DNA of 64,000 bases from Lichenostomus cassidix (GCA_008360975.2 CM039182.1:15410324-15474323); one strand, 5' to 3'. Numbered from the stretch's first letter, positions 45,342 through 60,100 are shown. The notes: a model not told the origin generated them from the letters alone. Numbers and translations: made by a program.

Positions 45342-48300
45342 TGCCAAATACACGATGTGTCCAACCCAAATCTTTCCTATTGAGATCTAAAGTCACAAGC
45401 TGCAGTGATAGTTACAGATGCTAAGGACTTAAGTGCCTGAATGTTTTCTTACATAGCACATAATTACTTTAGCAATGCAAATAACTTCCAAATTGAAATT
45501 AACTTGCTTTTTTCAAATAGGCAGGTTGATCAGGTGTAGAGAAAATAAACGAAGACATGATTGTACTAGGAACTATGATCATATAAGGCACAAGAAACTA
45601 AAACCAAACACAGGAATTTTCTAATTTGTTTTTGAACAGTCATAGAAAAATATCTTTTAGAAAAATATTTTTTTAGTGTGTATAAATTTATACCAATTTA
45701 TACAGGAATTGGTCACAAATCTGACATAGGTAAATGTGTTGGACAGGTGAAAGAAGATGCATCCAGAGAAAGGGAGAAATAATCGTGTTTCTGTGTCTCC
45801 ATTAATAAATTGGCAAAGATGAGACATTCCTGTTCAAAACAGAATGAAAATGGATCCAAGTGCATGTGCAGACTTATTGTGTATCATGATGTCTGTATAT
45901 TAATAGAATTCAGAGAAAAAAGGGCAAACTCAATTTGCTAGTTTCAGTGAATAGATTTATTCAGCTTCCTATTGAGTAACTGCAGAAGGCATTTTTCATT
46001 TTAATGAGTATTCTGAATTCTTTATCTCTTGGTTTTCTCTGTTTCTCATTAGAAATTTGCTGTATTAAATGTGTTTCTTAGCATTTTTGTCAATATTGTA
46101 TTTATTTCTAGATCAATTAAGAAGTGATTGTAATGTGCAGCTAGTAATGACTAGCTTAAGGAGGTATTGAGTTTGAAGGACTTTATTATGTGATGGAGAG
46201 TTGTGGTTTAATATGTAAACTTATTAAAATCTTCTTTCCTAAATGGGAAAACAGCTTATAGGAAGTGTCAAATGGCAGCTCCAGGGTTTTAAGTTAGATA
46301 GATCTTACGTGTGTCAGAACATGGTTTGTTTCAAAATAGCAATTTCCTTGTTATGACAGGAATAAAAGTACTCTGAAGAGAACGATTTTTGTAATAAATG
46401 ATCTTGGCTGTTGCATTCTAGGGTGTTCACAAGCTACAGGTAAAGGTCTTGCATTTTCTTTGCTTTATTCAACAGATGTGCCAGGGAAAATGGACTTAGA
46501 CATCTCAGCTTAAACATAATACTAAAATACTGGGGGCTTATATGTTTGTTTCACAGCTGATGACTGATTGTGACAACCTGTATGTTGTTATTCACTTTAC
46601 AGTTTTTCTGATTGTGATCACTTTCATATGTGGTTTGGAGTTACTGCACTTGGCACTGTGATGCCATCTCTCATCCAGCTGTAAATGGTTTTGTTTCACT
46701 TTTGTCTGCGATAAGCCCAGAAAAATATGTATATGCACATCTTAGGCTTTACAATCATTATTTTCTTTTAACATACATTACTATGAAAGCTTGTTTTTTA
46801 ATTGCACCATGAAGAAAATGCTTACTTTCGAGGTTTTGGTGTTAGTAAAATGCTTGGCTTAAAAAAAAAAGAGAGACCAGGGTAACTGCAGCAGTGTGGT
46901 GAGGCTGTGTATTCATTCTTTTTCCCTGATCAAGAAAGACAAAAGAGATACAGCATCTTGTAATCAGAAGTGGAGCATGTGTCCCTGTTCCATCACCTGC
47001 TGCAAGTCTCATGATGAGATGGGTGTTGAATTCTGTGACCCAATTATTGTGTATGGGCAGGTTGGGCCCTGCCTCCTACATGCTTGCTGAAATGCTGCAA
47101 TGTTTCTGAATGTCTGTACAGGAAAAATAGAAATTGAAAAATCTATAGCCTGTTTCCAAAATCCCAGGCAGAATTATTTCCCACCAAAATTTTGTGAATG
47201 CTTGAACTTTTGTTTCTTTTCTTGGACTGATGTAATTCTAAACCTTCTGGGATTTTTAGCGACTGTAATGAAATGAGAGGTAACGGGGAGCATAGTGAAA
47301 TGGCTTCTCCATTAAAGGAGAAAAAGAAGTAAAGAAACCAGTTTTGGGTTGGAATAGAGGTGCTTGAAGGAGGACATGAAAGATAATTATAAGCAGTGGG
47401 AGAAAATTTATAGGAAATTATTTATTCACTATTTCTGAGAATTTGGGGTACTAAACACAATGAGAAAAAAAAAGCTTTACAGTTGACATAAGTTATAGAA
47501 CTTATTTTCACAACATATTGTGAAGAGTCAAAACAAAAAAAATGGGTTCAACAAAGAGCTTTACAAATCTGTCAGTGTTAGTGGTGATAGTCCAGAGTCA
47601 GTCTGACCCAAATGGATACTGTGCTGCTGGTTGATGGGGGAGGAAATAATTTTTACTTTTGTCATTTTCCGTGTATAGCAGATACTCTGTGCTGGCTCTC
47701 CTATTCTGTACTTCGTGGACTGTCACTGTGGCTAAATATTGAGTGGTTTGGGTGTTTCCTTACTTACTGTTTTTGTCTCCTCTTTGAAGTCGGCTGAAGA
47801 GCAGGAGGGTGGTGTCATGCCTTTGCCAGCAGTGGGGAAATGTCAGTTGGTGGGCTCGGGTCACCAGACGATTTTAGATTGTCAGTGACTTGCTTTCACA
47901 CTGAGGATACAAAGCTGACTTTCTGTCTGTGTGCACATTATTCACAAATGGATCAAAAAGCAGCAAAACAGAGACAGAGTGGTGGCAGTGATGGCAGATA
48001 CATTCTGGATTAGTAGAAATTTAAGTGACTGAAAATAAGTGCTAGATACTAATAATTTTATACTACAATAGAAGTTTTATACTACACTCCCTGGTGTTTT
48101 ACTTTTCTAAACTTTCTTTTCCATAAAGTATCACTTCAGAGTGGTCAAAGAACAATTGAGATCAAATATTTCTACGTGGAATGGAATGGAAAAGTCAGTC
48201 ATTCCTGGGTTCCAATTTGCCCTGGTAGGACTGAAAAGGCAGTTGTTGAGCATGCAAGAGGGTGACAAGCTTTTGCTCAGCCTTTCTTCTGTACACACCC

Positions 48301-51300
48301 TGTGATGGGAATCGGGGCAGGTGATTCCCAGGAAAGACCAGTAATTGTTGTTTTATTAGCTGTGGTTCAGACTTGATGGTGGCTAATGAGTGCCTAAACA
48401 GACACTGTGCGTGTCTTACACTCACTAAAATAATATTTTAATTATTGTTTTAAGAAATTTTCATTCCTACAGGCCAATTATGCCACCGATTTGTGACAAA
48501 TGAATTTGACCTGAATGACAGCTGAGCCTCTCTGAACACCCAAATAAAACTACGTAGATGAAAACATTTAGAAAGTGTGGAGAAGTCTGGTGGGATCATT
48601 GGGTGAGGTGTACGTTTTTAGGATCTCAGCAGAACATTCTGTGGTGTTTCTATCAAATGCTAAAGCAAAGTTTTTTATATCATTACCTGAAATTACATGG
48701 AGTACAGAAAATTGGGACAGCTGCTTCTAAGGTACTAAGCAAAGTTATACCCTCCGAAATACTGGAATATGCCTGTGTGTTAAATTGAGCAAAGGAGTAT
48801 TTTAATGCCTGGCATAGCAGTGAGAATGAAAAAGGGAGACATCTTTTCAATAATCAATGTTTGTATCTATTTTGTAAGGGTGATCATTCATCATGTAAAA
48901 TGTTTTTGAGTGTACTTGAGATTGTCCTGCAGTATAAACATTGTGTTGACAGAAAAATCTCATTGTTCTGTTTAAGTAGCCTGCCCTCAATGCAATGTAG
49001 GAATCTCTTATTGCAGCTGAATTCTGAGCTTCCTGATTCTGCAGAAGGGTTGTTGCCTTAGTGGGGAGATACTTGATTCATGGTAAAACAACCATAAGTT
49101 CTGTTTTCATTCTACTGCATCTTCAACATCAAATAAAAATGCAGTGGAACATATGAAACATATGAATGTGGTTGAATGTAGGAGCAAAAGACATGCAGTA
49201 ATTCTGTTCATACCAGGTATTTCTGATAGCTGGGAAGTGTTATCATTTGGGGAGGGGCAAAGTGGCAAGATATTTGTTCCTTTTTTGTGATGTTTTTAGA
49301 GAATTATTTAAAACAGAAAAAGTGTTGTATAGGATTATTTTAAACAGGAACATGATACAATTATTTTAGGAATTGTTTGTCAGTATATTTGTAGACGTTT
49401 CTGTCCCATGTTTACATAAGTAGTCTGATCCCGTCTTTAGGATGTAAACTGATCTGTCTGCTTCTGAAGCTAGAAGTGGTGCCTTTCATTTCTCCCACAG
49501 TTAACTGTGAAAGTATTTTTAAAAAGTGGATGATTTCACTCTTCTCAGAGAGGCTGACAATTTTTTTTTTACTTGACATCAGCAGTTGACTGGAAAACAA
49601 AATGCTTTCATACGCATCTTTGAAGCCAGGAGTGAACAAGTATGTTTCCTTCCTTCTAGAGAATTCAGGCTTCCGCTGTTGGTATTAAAACATGGAAACT
49701 GTAGCTTGAATGGAAACTCAGAATAGGGCATGATTTTTTTGTCTCTGTTACACGCTGGTAATTTAAAAAAGAAAGTATTTGTTGTTTGGATCATGTGAAC
49801 TTCATGAACACAATAAGACATTTTGGTCCCTAGAAGGTGCATGGTAGGGTATTCCAAAAGCACTTAGAAACAGGGGAATTCCTAGTTTTACTTTGAAGTT
49901 TCTGTTGCAAATTCCCATCCTGTGATGGGAATGGGGACTGCAATAGGATTCCCGGAGGAGCCTCTGTTTCTCTATTTGTTACATGGTTCCATCTGGTGAA
50001 TTAAGGAGCTTTTGAAGTAATAGCATAGAGTAAATTCCGTTTCTTAGTATTTTCCTCTACGGTGTTTCTTTCAATGTGTAAATCCAGTGTTGCTCCCTCA
50101 GGTCATCGTTAACTTGTTTGTGTATTTGGATTAACTAACTTGGCAGCCTCCCAACACCTCCTGCTGATTAACAAGAGCAAGTTTCACCTTGGGGTTTTTT
50201 TTCGGTCCTTTCATGACTTTACATGTGACATTCTTTCTGCTGATTGTCCATGACTGTTTTTTTCTGAGTGGTATTTTAAAGATGTGGTTTCTTGAGAGTG
50301 GGGAGAACAAATAAGGCAGCAGTTTATTGTGCCTAAACAAACTTTGATACAGATCTCCCTCTCCCTCTGGTGTTAGGTTGATTTGTGTCTTCTCTCCTGG
50401 ATATACAGGATTTTCTCCTTTAGTTTGAGAAGATTTGCCTTTTTAGTACAAGGAGAGCTGTGGAGACTGAGAGACGTGTAGTAAAGTTTTGGAATGTCTA
50501 TGTATTGTTTAGGAGTAGGCCAGGGAAATTTTGGTTTTTTATGTTTCAGATTATTCTGTGTTTCCCATATTCTGCTGAGCTGGTTTTGCATCCATGGCCT
50601 GCCAAAAATCTATGAGCTGAGAAGGCTTTTAAGGATACATAGTGGAGCCGGTAGTGCCGGTTTTTGCAGGGTCCAAGTGCAGTGCCCTCTCGCTGCTGTC
50701 CCTGTTCGTGGTGGTAAATGATTGCTGCTGGTTACTGAGCAGCAGCCACCAGGATTTGTGCAGGATTTCAGAAAGCCCCACTTTGTTCAGCTCATGAGCC
50801 ATGGAGGTGTTGATCACTTGCCATGATAATGTATGTGGGTTTTGTATTAAGACTGCAGGAAGCTGTTTCTTTGCAACCAAATTTGAAAGAATATCACTAG
50901 AATAGTTGTCAGGTGCTCTAAAACGGAGCAGTTCTGAGATTTTTCACTTACAGCTTAATTGAGTTCATTTTGCATAAATGTTTTGATGCTCCTGCATGAC
51001 ACAACATGTCTCAATCTCAGTTACTGTCAAAGTTTTCAGACTGTAGTAAGACCAGGTTATTACAGGTGTCAAAGGTGTCTGGAAAGGGAAGGCTGGCAAT
51101 CATTAAGGCATCAAAAACTGGAATGGAGAACTGCATTATGCTCCTGCTGCAGCTGGGGTGTTCTAATGAGCTTAATCACATTTTAATTAGTGTTTCTAGG
51201 TAATTAAAATTTTTCAAGAGATGATACTAAATAGATACACTTGAGTTTGAGTTTCCAGTGCGAGTCCTTGGAAGCTGGCTTCCAAATATCCTCTCTGTTC

Positions 51301-51648
51301 CACAGAGGCTTAAGTTCATCATGACTGTGCTGTTGTACATATAGGTGTTCATTAAAGTGCCCTGAAATGTTAGATCATCTCAAAAAGGGCAGTACAGATT
51401 AATCAGCACTCTTGACCTAAGCCCATCTGTGCCTTCCTTTCAAACTTGGGTATTAAGTACAGTGATACTCTCTTGCATGAATATTTTGGAAATGTATGAA
51501 AACTGTAAAACTACAGAATAGTACAGAGAACTTATGTAAATCAAATTTTGTAGTAACCAGAATTTGTAACAACTTGTTAGTATTTACTTGAAAATAAATT
51601 TCTAGGTTCTTATTTGCCCTGAAACATCTTGACTTCTTCTGAAGACAT

Positions 51649-51690
51649 TAATTCCTTTTAGTTAATACCTAATTCCTTTTAGTTAATACC
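51649..51690. repeat. 21-bp perfect tandem duplication
   Basis: TAATTCCTTTTAGTTAATACC is present twice head to tail (51,649-51,669 and 51,670-51,690) without mismatch. Confidence 0.93.
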
Positions 51691-54600
51691 ACTTTTTTCT
51701 CACAGAACTATACAATGTACTTCCATACATTTTTATATAAGCAGTTGGATAGCTTAACATGAATTTTCTTATTTTTTTACTTTTACTGGTAAGAACAAAA
51801 GGAAACTGTTAATTTTTTAATACTCTAATATTTTTGCTCCTAATTTCAGTGGAAGTAGCTAGGAAATCATTATTGAATTGAAAGAATAAAGTAATAAATA
51901 ATTCTATATTTCAGTTAAAATTCAGATATGCATTCCTATGCTAACACTTATTAGTAAATATGCATATAGTTTCATTAAAAAGAAGAAATACTAACCTCCA
52001 CGCCAATTTAGAGTAATACATCAAATTTGCCATCTTTTGCAAAAGTAGAACTAGCAGAGCTTCCTATCATGCTAACTTTTTCATTTGTGTAGAGGAAAAT
52101 GAAAACAGCCATTCCTGTGTTGACGTTCTACTCAGTCACTTAGAATTTAGGCTAGTTATTTGAATTGAACTAGTTGAGTAATCTGAAATCAAGAAAATAT
52201 TCTCTGCGTCTGTAAAAAGGCTGTGATACTGTCCCAGGTAGTACTTTGGAAAACTTGGTCCATTGGAACCTATTTCAATTGATTCTGTTGTTAGACTTTG
52301 AAATTTAGGCAATTATATTGTATGAATGTATTTAAAGGTTCTTATTATTTTTTAATTTGGGCCATGATTAGGTACTTAAAATAACAAGTGTCTTTTTGAA
52401 ATGCACTTATCTTTAGATGTTTTTAAAGTGAGAATTAACTTGTAATGTTTCAGTATCTTTTGGTATATTGAGCAAGTGGTGTGGAAATGTAGAAGAAGCA
52501 AAAGGTCATCTGTCTTCAGAGCTGCACTTGGATGGTTTGCAGCAAATAAGGCCAATATGTAAGACAGTAAAGACAAATTGAATACTCAGTGAGCATGGAT
52601 TGTCCATGCAGCGAGTGAGATGGGCCATATTTTGGGCAGTGTGAAAACAGGGAATGATTTTATGACTGTAAAATATGGACTTAGATGCAAGATAACTCAA
52701 TGCTAACACAGAATGTAGATTGTTTCAAGGTATATTTGCTAGATTTTTATAGGAAGAGCCACCTTCCACTTCCAAACTAGCTTTTACAGTGAGATTAGAT
52801 ATTGCAAGTGTCTTCCAGCAAGGTTTGGAAATAAACCTGATAGCCAATTCTTTAGTCATACTTGCTTGCGCCTTGTTTTCAGGGATTCTTTTAGCTCTCA
52901 GTGAGTGCCAGGACAATTTTTTTCCCCATTAGTCTCATACCCTTCTCCTCCCCCTTGCACACATAAAGACTATTTTGCAGATTGCCTGAAACCCACAGGC
53001 AAGCGTGGGTTTATTTGGAGTTGAAAGATAAGAGCAGTGAAACATACATAACTGCTCATCTCAGAAAGTCCTGCTGAGCCACTTCCAAGAAGTATCTGGT
53101 TAGGTGTAGCAGGGTGGCTGCTTTCTGGTGTGTCAACCTCAAGAAGTGGTGGTTGGGCTGGTCACTGCTGGCATCTGGCTTCAGGAATCAAGCTGACCAG
53201 TTTGACTGGTGGGTTGTCAAACTCCTTAGGGGCCAAAAAGAAAAGGGAGGAAGGAGAGTGGTGGCTGGGGTGGCTGGCTCAAATTCGACCTATCTGCATG
53301 TATATCCAGTGTAGGAACAGCACATTTTTGTGCTTTTCATGGTTATGAACAACTTACTGAGTGCCTAGTTGGTGTATTTTATTATTTTATTCAGAGTTAA
53401 ATGTACGGCTAGAGGCTTTGTTATTTCTATAGGCACTTCCCTCCCCCATTTTTTTAAGTTCCTCTTCATGCAGCAGTAATTTATTTTTCGAGTACTTGTG
53501 CATTTGCACATTGATAACTATTCCACAATCGCCTGTGACAGTAAATAATTTTTGACATACTGTAGATGTGGTGCATTTTGTATTAATAGTGATAGTGTTA
53601 TCACAGGGTGTTCAGTGAGTCAGGTATTCTGCAAAACCCTGTTGTTCCTGTTGCCTGTGACTGTGGGGAGGTTAGAGGCTGAGCATGCCCAATGTGGTTA
53701 TTCAATATTACTCAAGCATAGCAGTACAAAAGAAATTTTTTTTTTTTTTTAAATCAACTATCAGTGCTCTGATTTTGGCATTGTTTTCTAAACTAGATGT
53801 TCTAGTTCTGATGATTCCTTCAGTAAGTTTGTGCTTCATGAGGGCCTGAAGGAGTTTTGTGAGTACCCAGAAGGGGAGGAAGATTAGCAACTCTAGTTCA
53901 TCTTCTTTTGTGACAATATGTAAGATACTTATTCATCACAGAAGCACACTCTATTAATCTTCAAAAACGCTCTATTTAATTATTTACATGTGCTTACTTG
54001 TATATTTTGTGTGATTAACCCGTGCGGTGGAGGTTGTTTGTTTTAATTTGGTTATTACCATTAATCTGTTTATTTCTCTGTACACTCTGCTTGAAATGGT
54101 GTGATGTGGTACTGAAGAAAAAAAGCTATTTAGTAAGCTGCATTTGTATCTACAAGCTGTGAAGTTATGAGTCTCTTATTTCTACTTGTTTTCACACCAG
54201 ACAACACTGTGAAAAGAGTTTTCTTTCTTCTCTTTGCCAGCTTACTTTCTTAGCTAGTAGGGGCAGAGCAGAGGTAAGGATTGTAGAAGAGACTTTGATG
54301 ACCAGAGGAGCTGACCTCAGAGAAGCACAACTTGGGCTTCAAGGATGTCTTGAGTAACAACATACTTAAAATGGAGTTATTTCAAGAGAAAATACTTTTT
54401 TTTTTTTTTAAATTTTCCTTAATGTGTGCTTGACATTTAAATGAGGATAAATTTCCTATTGAAAAATTAACTTGAATCTCTAAAGTTTTGGTCCATTTGA
54501 CTAACAATAAAGATGACTGGATGTGTGTTGTTGTTCTCTGTGTTCAGTTGTTTCTTCCATTGGGCTCTTGGATTCAATTTAGACCACACTGAAAAGCTCT

Positions 54601-55904
54601 TCTAGAGAGCTTATGTGCTTCTGTACTTCCATTTCCTTGCCACTCCCTGTGGCTGCTGCTGGCTATATTCCTTTCACTTGAAAGGTGGTATTTTGTTTTG
54701 TTTCAAACTGGTGGGCTACATAATGATGAAATATCTTCTGGTATCCACTTAATAACTTACAGGGAATTAACTTCCAGGTCCTAATGTTTGTTTAAGCTAG
54801 TTTATAATGTTATGAGTAACAATTACAGTATTTGTGAAAATTAAGTTACATGTCAAAGCCCCCTTAGTATTCTTTAATCATACTGCCATACCTGAAACGA
54901 GCTGTGACAGTGATACTTTGGCAAATAATATACCATGAAAAATAGAGTTATACTCTAATATTTTCCACAAATCTGAAGCCTACTGATGAGTGAGAAAAGA
55001 GTATTTATGAAACTGCATGAAATTTATACTACATAATTATATTGCTATATGTAAGAGCTGACAGTGATGTGAAATTTGGCAGCAAATACTACTGCTGCTT
55101 TTGTGCTTCCTTTGATCTTTATGACTTTTCTTCCTCTCCTCCTTCACCACCCTAGTTGAAGGTCATAGAAGATGGAAAGGGAAAATTTTGAGCATCATTT
55201 TTCTCTATCATGAGACCAAATTTCCAGATTTTGTAAAAGAGACTATTACAGTTAGACTGATTTTGTCATTGATGAGCAGATTCTGCTGTAAATCAATTCT
55301 GTTTTCAAGCACAGAGCATTAGTTCAAGAATATTACAGTTGTCAAATTAGAAGTTACATAGACCAGATGGCTAATTGGTTGCTGGAATATGATGATGTTA
55401 GGCTTTATATTTCTGATTAAGCTGAGAGCTGTGTGGGAAATGCTAATACAGTCATCAGTAAGGAGCGGAAGAAATTTGCTTCGTTTCCTTTGAAAAGAAA
55501 CACAGAATGTTGTCACTTTCACCATATGGAAAATGAAACTGTATTTCAGGGTTGATATATATCAAAGGATTGGTCAGGGAACCTGGAAGGCTGAGAATTT
55601 TGATCAAAATAAAAGAAAGAGATGTGAATTGGGAAACAAGTGCTTACCTGGAACTCAAACCATTTGAAGAGGCAAATATGTGATTTCCTATATACACCAA
55701 ATTGTGTGTAGCATTTTTGACATTCTTCCCCTTCAAGTTAGCATGTGCTTTCTAGTGAGAAGTTATCACAGACTGACTTATTTCAATGGGTACAAATGTC
55801 TTGGTCATTCTTTACAAGACTTAGCAATAAAAATAAGAGCCAGCTCAATCCTGGACATTTTAACTGAATGAGAAACACAAGTTATCTCCAGGATTAAGGT
55901 GTAT

Positions 55905-55951
55905 TAGTTCTTCAAAATGAAAAAGTTTAGTTAGTTCTTCAAAATAAAAAA
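55905..55951. repeat. Short direct repeat (TTAGTTCTTCAAAAT)
   Basis: TTAGTTCTTCAAAAT followed by GAAAAA or AAAAAA occurs twice about 25 bp apart. This is a small local duplication in A-rich sequence. Confidence 0.8.
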
Positions 55952-56943
55952 AATAAATAAACCAGGCATTTGTCTATGTATGTTTGGTTTGAATAGAAGT
56001 TATTTAGAAATTTGCTACAGTTGTATCTTTTAAATATGTAATCAATTTTATTCAATGAATTTCCCCTCAACCTAGAAAATGTAACTGGTATCACAGTGAT
56101 GCATCTAGGAAAACAAATGTGTTCTGATAGAGCTCACTATGAAAACTTGTGTTTTGTCCCCTCTGACTTTTTTGTGGTCTGCTCTTACTTTGAGTAGATA
56201 CTTCCTTTATAGTATGGAAACAGACCACAAAATCTGTGAAATATTTTTCTTTTATCATGGTCAGAAAAGGAGAAAAAGAAGCACTTCATTAATAGCTATT
56301 CTGTATTGAAATATTAAAAAAAACCACAACCTTCATAAAAAGATGGATTGACAAAATGCAACTGTGGCAACATTCTGCAGTAACAAATTTCAAATATTTG
56401 GTTTAGTTGGTAATTCTCCAGTTTCCTAACTTTCTTAAAATTATCAAAATCCAGTGTCTTATTTCTTATAATTCTAGATTATCCAGTTTAGAAATAGGAA
56501 GAACACCTCTTTGTTGTTAAGAAATTCAGTGCGTTTTCATACCCATTGTGTTTATAGATCATGGAACTTCACTTCTTAAACAGTTTGCAGACAGTTTTTT
56601 CAGTTATGTTGTTTATGCAATGTGAAAATTATCACTTTTATAAGGAGGGGAAATAAAACTAATTTTAACAATTTTTTTAAACAATATCAGTCATATATAG
56701 TTAGAGCATTATATATCCTCAAGTTTCGTGTTAGATGATTCTTCTTAAACAATCAAATGCAGACCTGTGTGTGGCATGAGATGAGAACAGCTTTGTTATT
56801 TCCAAAGACAAGATGAAATCCATATTGACTTACTTGAAAAGTGCAGGAGCTCCCTCTCCTGGCTTAGAGTGATGTAAGTTGCAAGTTTCTGGGAACGTTT
56901 TCAATTCATCACATTTAAAAAATACCTCATTTGGAATACTTAC

Positions 56944-57131
56944 CTGCAGAGATGTTTTCCGGGCATCTTGGACGTCATGGTAAAATTTGGTTTTGATGCC
57001 CATTTGGATTCTGGTCCAAGTGCAGTATCTGTGTTTCTCCCAGCTGCCTCTGTACCCCCATAGGTAGCAGATGTTCTCTCTTGTTGGTGTGGTAACGCTG
57101 GAATGGTCACAACAGCAACACTTAATGTACT
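56944..57131 (-). other. Candidate minus-strand exon
   Basis: On the minus strand an open 62-codon frame contains ATYGGTEAAGRNTDTALGPE and, further on, NFTMTSKMPGKHLC. It ends at CTCTGCAG/GTAAGT, a perfect donor consensus (GT at 56,943-56,942). The proposed acceptor TAACTTAG/ at 57,132 is weak because its pyrimidine tract is poor. Residue composition is protein-like and differs from the AT-rich surroundings. I do not recognise the product. If real, it belongs to a leftward gene, opposite to the inferred CpG-island transcript. A perfect donor by chance is about an even bet in a window this size. Confidence 0.25.
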
Positions 57132-57169
57132 CTAAGTTACAAATCCAGTATGGTCTCTTCATTGAGACC

Positions 57170-60100
57170 CACTTGTGCTTTTCACAGCTTTTAAGAGCAA
57201 TGTGAGTCCTTGATAGTCACTTTGTATGAAGCCTTATAAATCATCATAAGTTTAGAAAGGAGAAGTTTAAAAAAATTGTAAAAAGCTTTACAGTTGATGT
57301 ATATATTGTGATTCCTCCCCTCCCATCCATCTAGGGAGCAGTAGGAGAGAGGAGGCTTCCTCACTGTTTATTCATTCTCATTTCATAGACTCTTCAATGT
57401 TGCAGATCCTCAGAAAAATCAGATGGTTCTGTAGATACTTAAATTTGGTAGGATCTTTTATGCAACATCATTTTCGAGGGTAGGAACCTGACTGGAAAAG
57501 GTAGCACTGGAGACACATCTCTTACCTTAGCTATTAAAAAAAACCAAACAACAAACCAACGAAAAAACTCAGTTAATTTCTGAATTCTGAAAATGCAGAA
57601 TGATTAAAAAATAAGTATTTAACTCATCTCTATCAGTGTTGTACCTTAAATCATCTATCAAAATAGGAGCCAAGAGTGCCAGATGAGCCCTGGCTGCTGT
57701 TCTGTGCCATATCTTAACATCTCAAGGATGCTCATGCAAGGAACACACATCAATAGGCACTCACAGAGACCAGTTACTTTGAAGTGACTTCAATTTTTCT
57801 ACAATATATGTGTTAACTGAAGTAGCTTCACTTAGCTGAATCCAGTTACCTGCCTCTGTTTTTTTGGACTTGGTAGGTATTTTTAGCTTTTCAATTTAGA
57901 GGGAAGGTTGACCTGTGGTTACACCCTGTTACAGGAGCATAAAGGACTATATGAACATGTGGGAACAGTGCACATTCCTGAATTAACTTCTTCAGTGCTT
58001 TTAGGGAATTTTCAATGACAGCATCTCAAAGAAACATTTTACTGTAGAATAGTTTTGCATTGCATCATCAAAACTTCTGCATTCACAACATTTTGCAAAG
58101 CATTAGATTTTTTTAAGGTGTTTATGCACTTTAATTGAGCTACACTTGCTGGCACAGGTATGCTTGCTGCTTCACACAGCACCTTTGTAATTTCCCAGTA
58201 AACTTCAGGATATGTAATTTGGAGAGGACCAGAGAATAACAAAAAATGTCAAAGGTTCACTATCAAATTGCTTATACAGTTTCAAGCAAGAAAAAAAAGA
58301 GAAAAAGTACTTTGGTATTTCTAGCAAATGCCAAAATAGAATCAATGCAGTATTGTTCCCCTAGTTAAAATTCCGAAATCCAGGAAATGCAAACATTGAG
58401 TTTCCAACAGCAACATTAACTTGGACTCTTTGCATGTTCTGTGTTTTCCTGGTATACATTAAGACTTAAAGCAATGTATTAAGCTGTGAGTTAAACAAGA
58501 AAAACAGAAAAAAATTCTTCATGTAGGTAGTACTGCCAAGTTTAGTTCGGTTAGCATTTGTGTTTATTGACTTTTTATAATTTTAAATTATTTTCTTCAT
58601 AAAGATTGAATATGATTTTTTTGGCCAAATGAAGTGAAATATGAGAGCTTGTTTTCACTGCAGTGTGAACTTAACATACAGTTTACTCCCTGCCTTAAAT
58701 CTGACTCTTCTTCATCCAGCAGTATCTCAGATTTGAATTAACTGACTTTTGATCTTGAAAATATGACTTGAACCTCAGAGGCACTCTGATTACTGTGGGA
58801 ATATAACTTAGGCTATATAGGTTGGCAAGACAGAACTTAGAATTAATTCCAGGTGATATCTTTTTTGCTAATTAAATTTGCACATAACTAAAGTGTGTAG
58901 AGTGACTCGACTCATAGAGTAAATCAAACTTAAAGGTGGACTCTAACTGTATCTCCTTTGACTTCTAATATATAATTTTGGAAATTATATATACTATTGG
59001 TTCCAGAGTTTTCAGAGAATTGCGGTTGACTATAAGTAACTCAGGACACTTGAAAGTCCTGCTCTGAGGGTGGTTCCATCCTGGAGATGGTACTGAGCTG
59101 CAGGCAGACAAATCTCCCTGTCTGAATGTTCCTGTCTGTGACTGCTTACATGTGCCTTTAGGCTTCTTGCCTGTGTGAACTCGGCTAATCCATGTTCTAG
59201 AAGAAAGAGAAGAGCCTTAAAGGAGATACTCGGGGAGTAGTAAAGCAAGGCAAGGATTTGCTGGTTAAAAATAGATTGGGAAACTACTTCTAGGTTTTGA
59301 AAGTGGTGGTGTGAAAGTCATTCACATTTTCACATGTGAAAAATGGTGTAAAGGTCATTAGGGCTGTGACAGTGGTGGGGTGGGAGCGGAAATGGAGACA
59401 GGAGAAAGTGAATACTGTAAGGGAAGTAAAAGTGAAGTGTCAGGAGATGGGAATATTTATAAAGAGAGGGGGTAAAAACCAAGCTGATTACTGAAGGTTC
59501 TTGGATTCATGACAAGAATAGTGAGTAGATCGCAGTATCATACAGGGAAAAGGTAAAATGATATAGATGGGAAGCAAGAAACTGCAAGGTGGAATTTGGA
59601 CAGCAGGGCCTGAGAGGGGGAAGTTTCACTCCTCACTCCTGGAAAGAGGGAAATGGAGAAAATGATGATAATGAAAATAAAAATGGAAGGAAGAATGTGC
59701 TGGGTGACAAGTCATACAGTAGCTTTGATTCAATGGTGCTGCCAGAGTTTGCCAGGAGGGAAGAGGGATGGGTATGCAGCAAGAAGAGAACTTTTCAGTG
59801 GCATTTGGGAGTTAGATGGAATTGGAGAATTCAAGAATGAAGGATGGTCACAGGGAGCTTTCAAAGAAGACAGAAGAGTGCAAGAAGTGTCTGGTATGCT
59901 TGATGTACCAGCAGTGCAGAGGTACTGGAATCTGTCATTGCTTGGCTATTCACCTTTACCTTTCTTTTCTTTTTCAAACTTAAATCACAGAGAAGTTTGG
60001 CTTGCAAAGCTTGTAAACTGGTGAAAGTCAAACACAGACTTCCTTTGATGAGTTCTCTGTCCATGTGCAGTACTCTGTTTTTACTATGCACGTGTACACA

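Larger units (their letters stand above)
45342..56940. other. Probable intronic DNA, no gene recognised
   Basis: About 11.6 kb of AT-rich unique sequence right of the ERV. There is a 21-bp perfect tandem duplication at 51,649, T runs near 53,738 and 54,404, and a short direct repeat near 55,905. Occasional donor-like sites occur on the minus strand (for example CCAG/GTAAGC at about 55,650) without matching acceptors. No repeat family, RNA gene or coding exon is recognisable. Confidence 0.5.
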
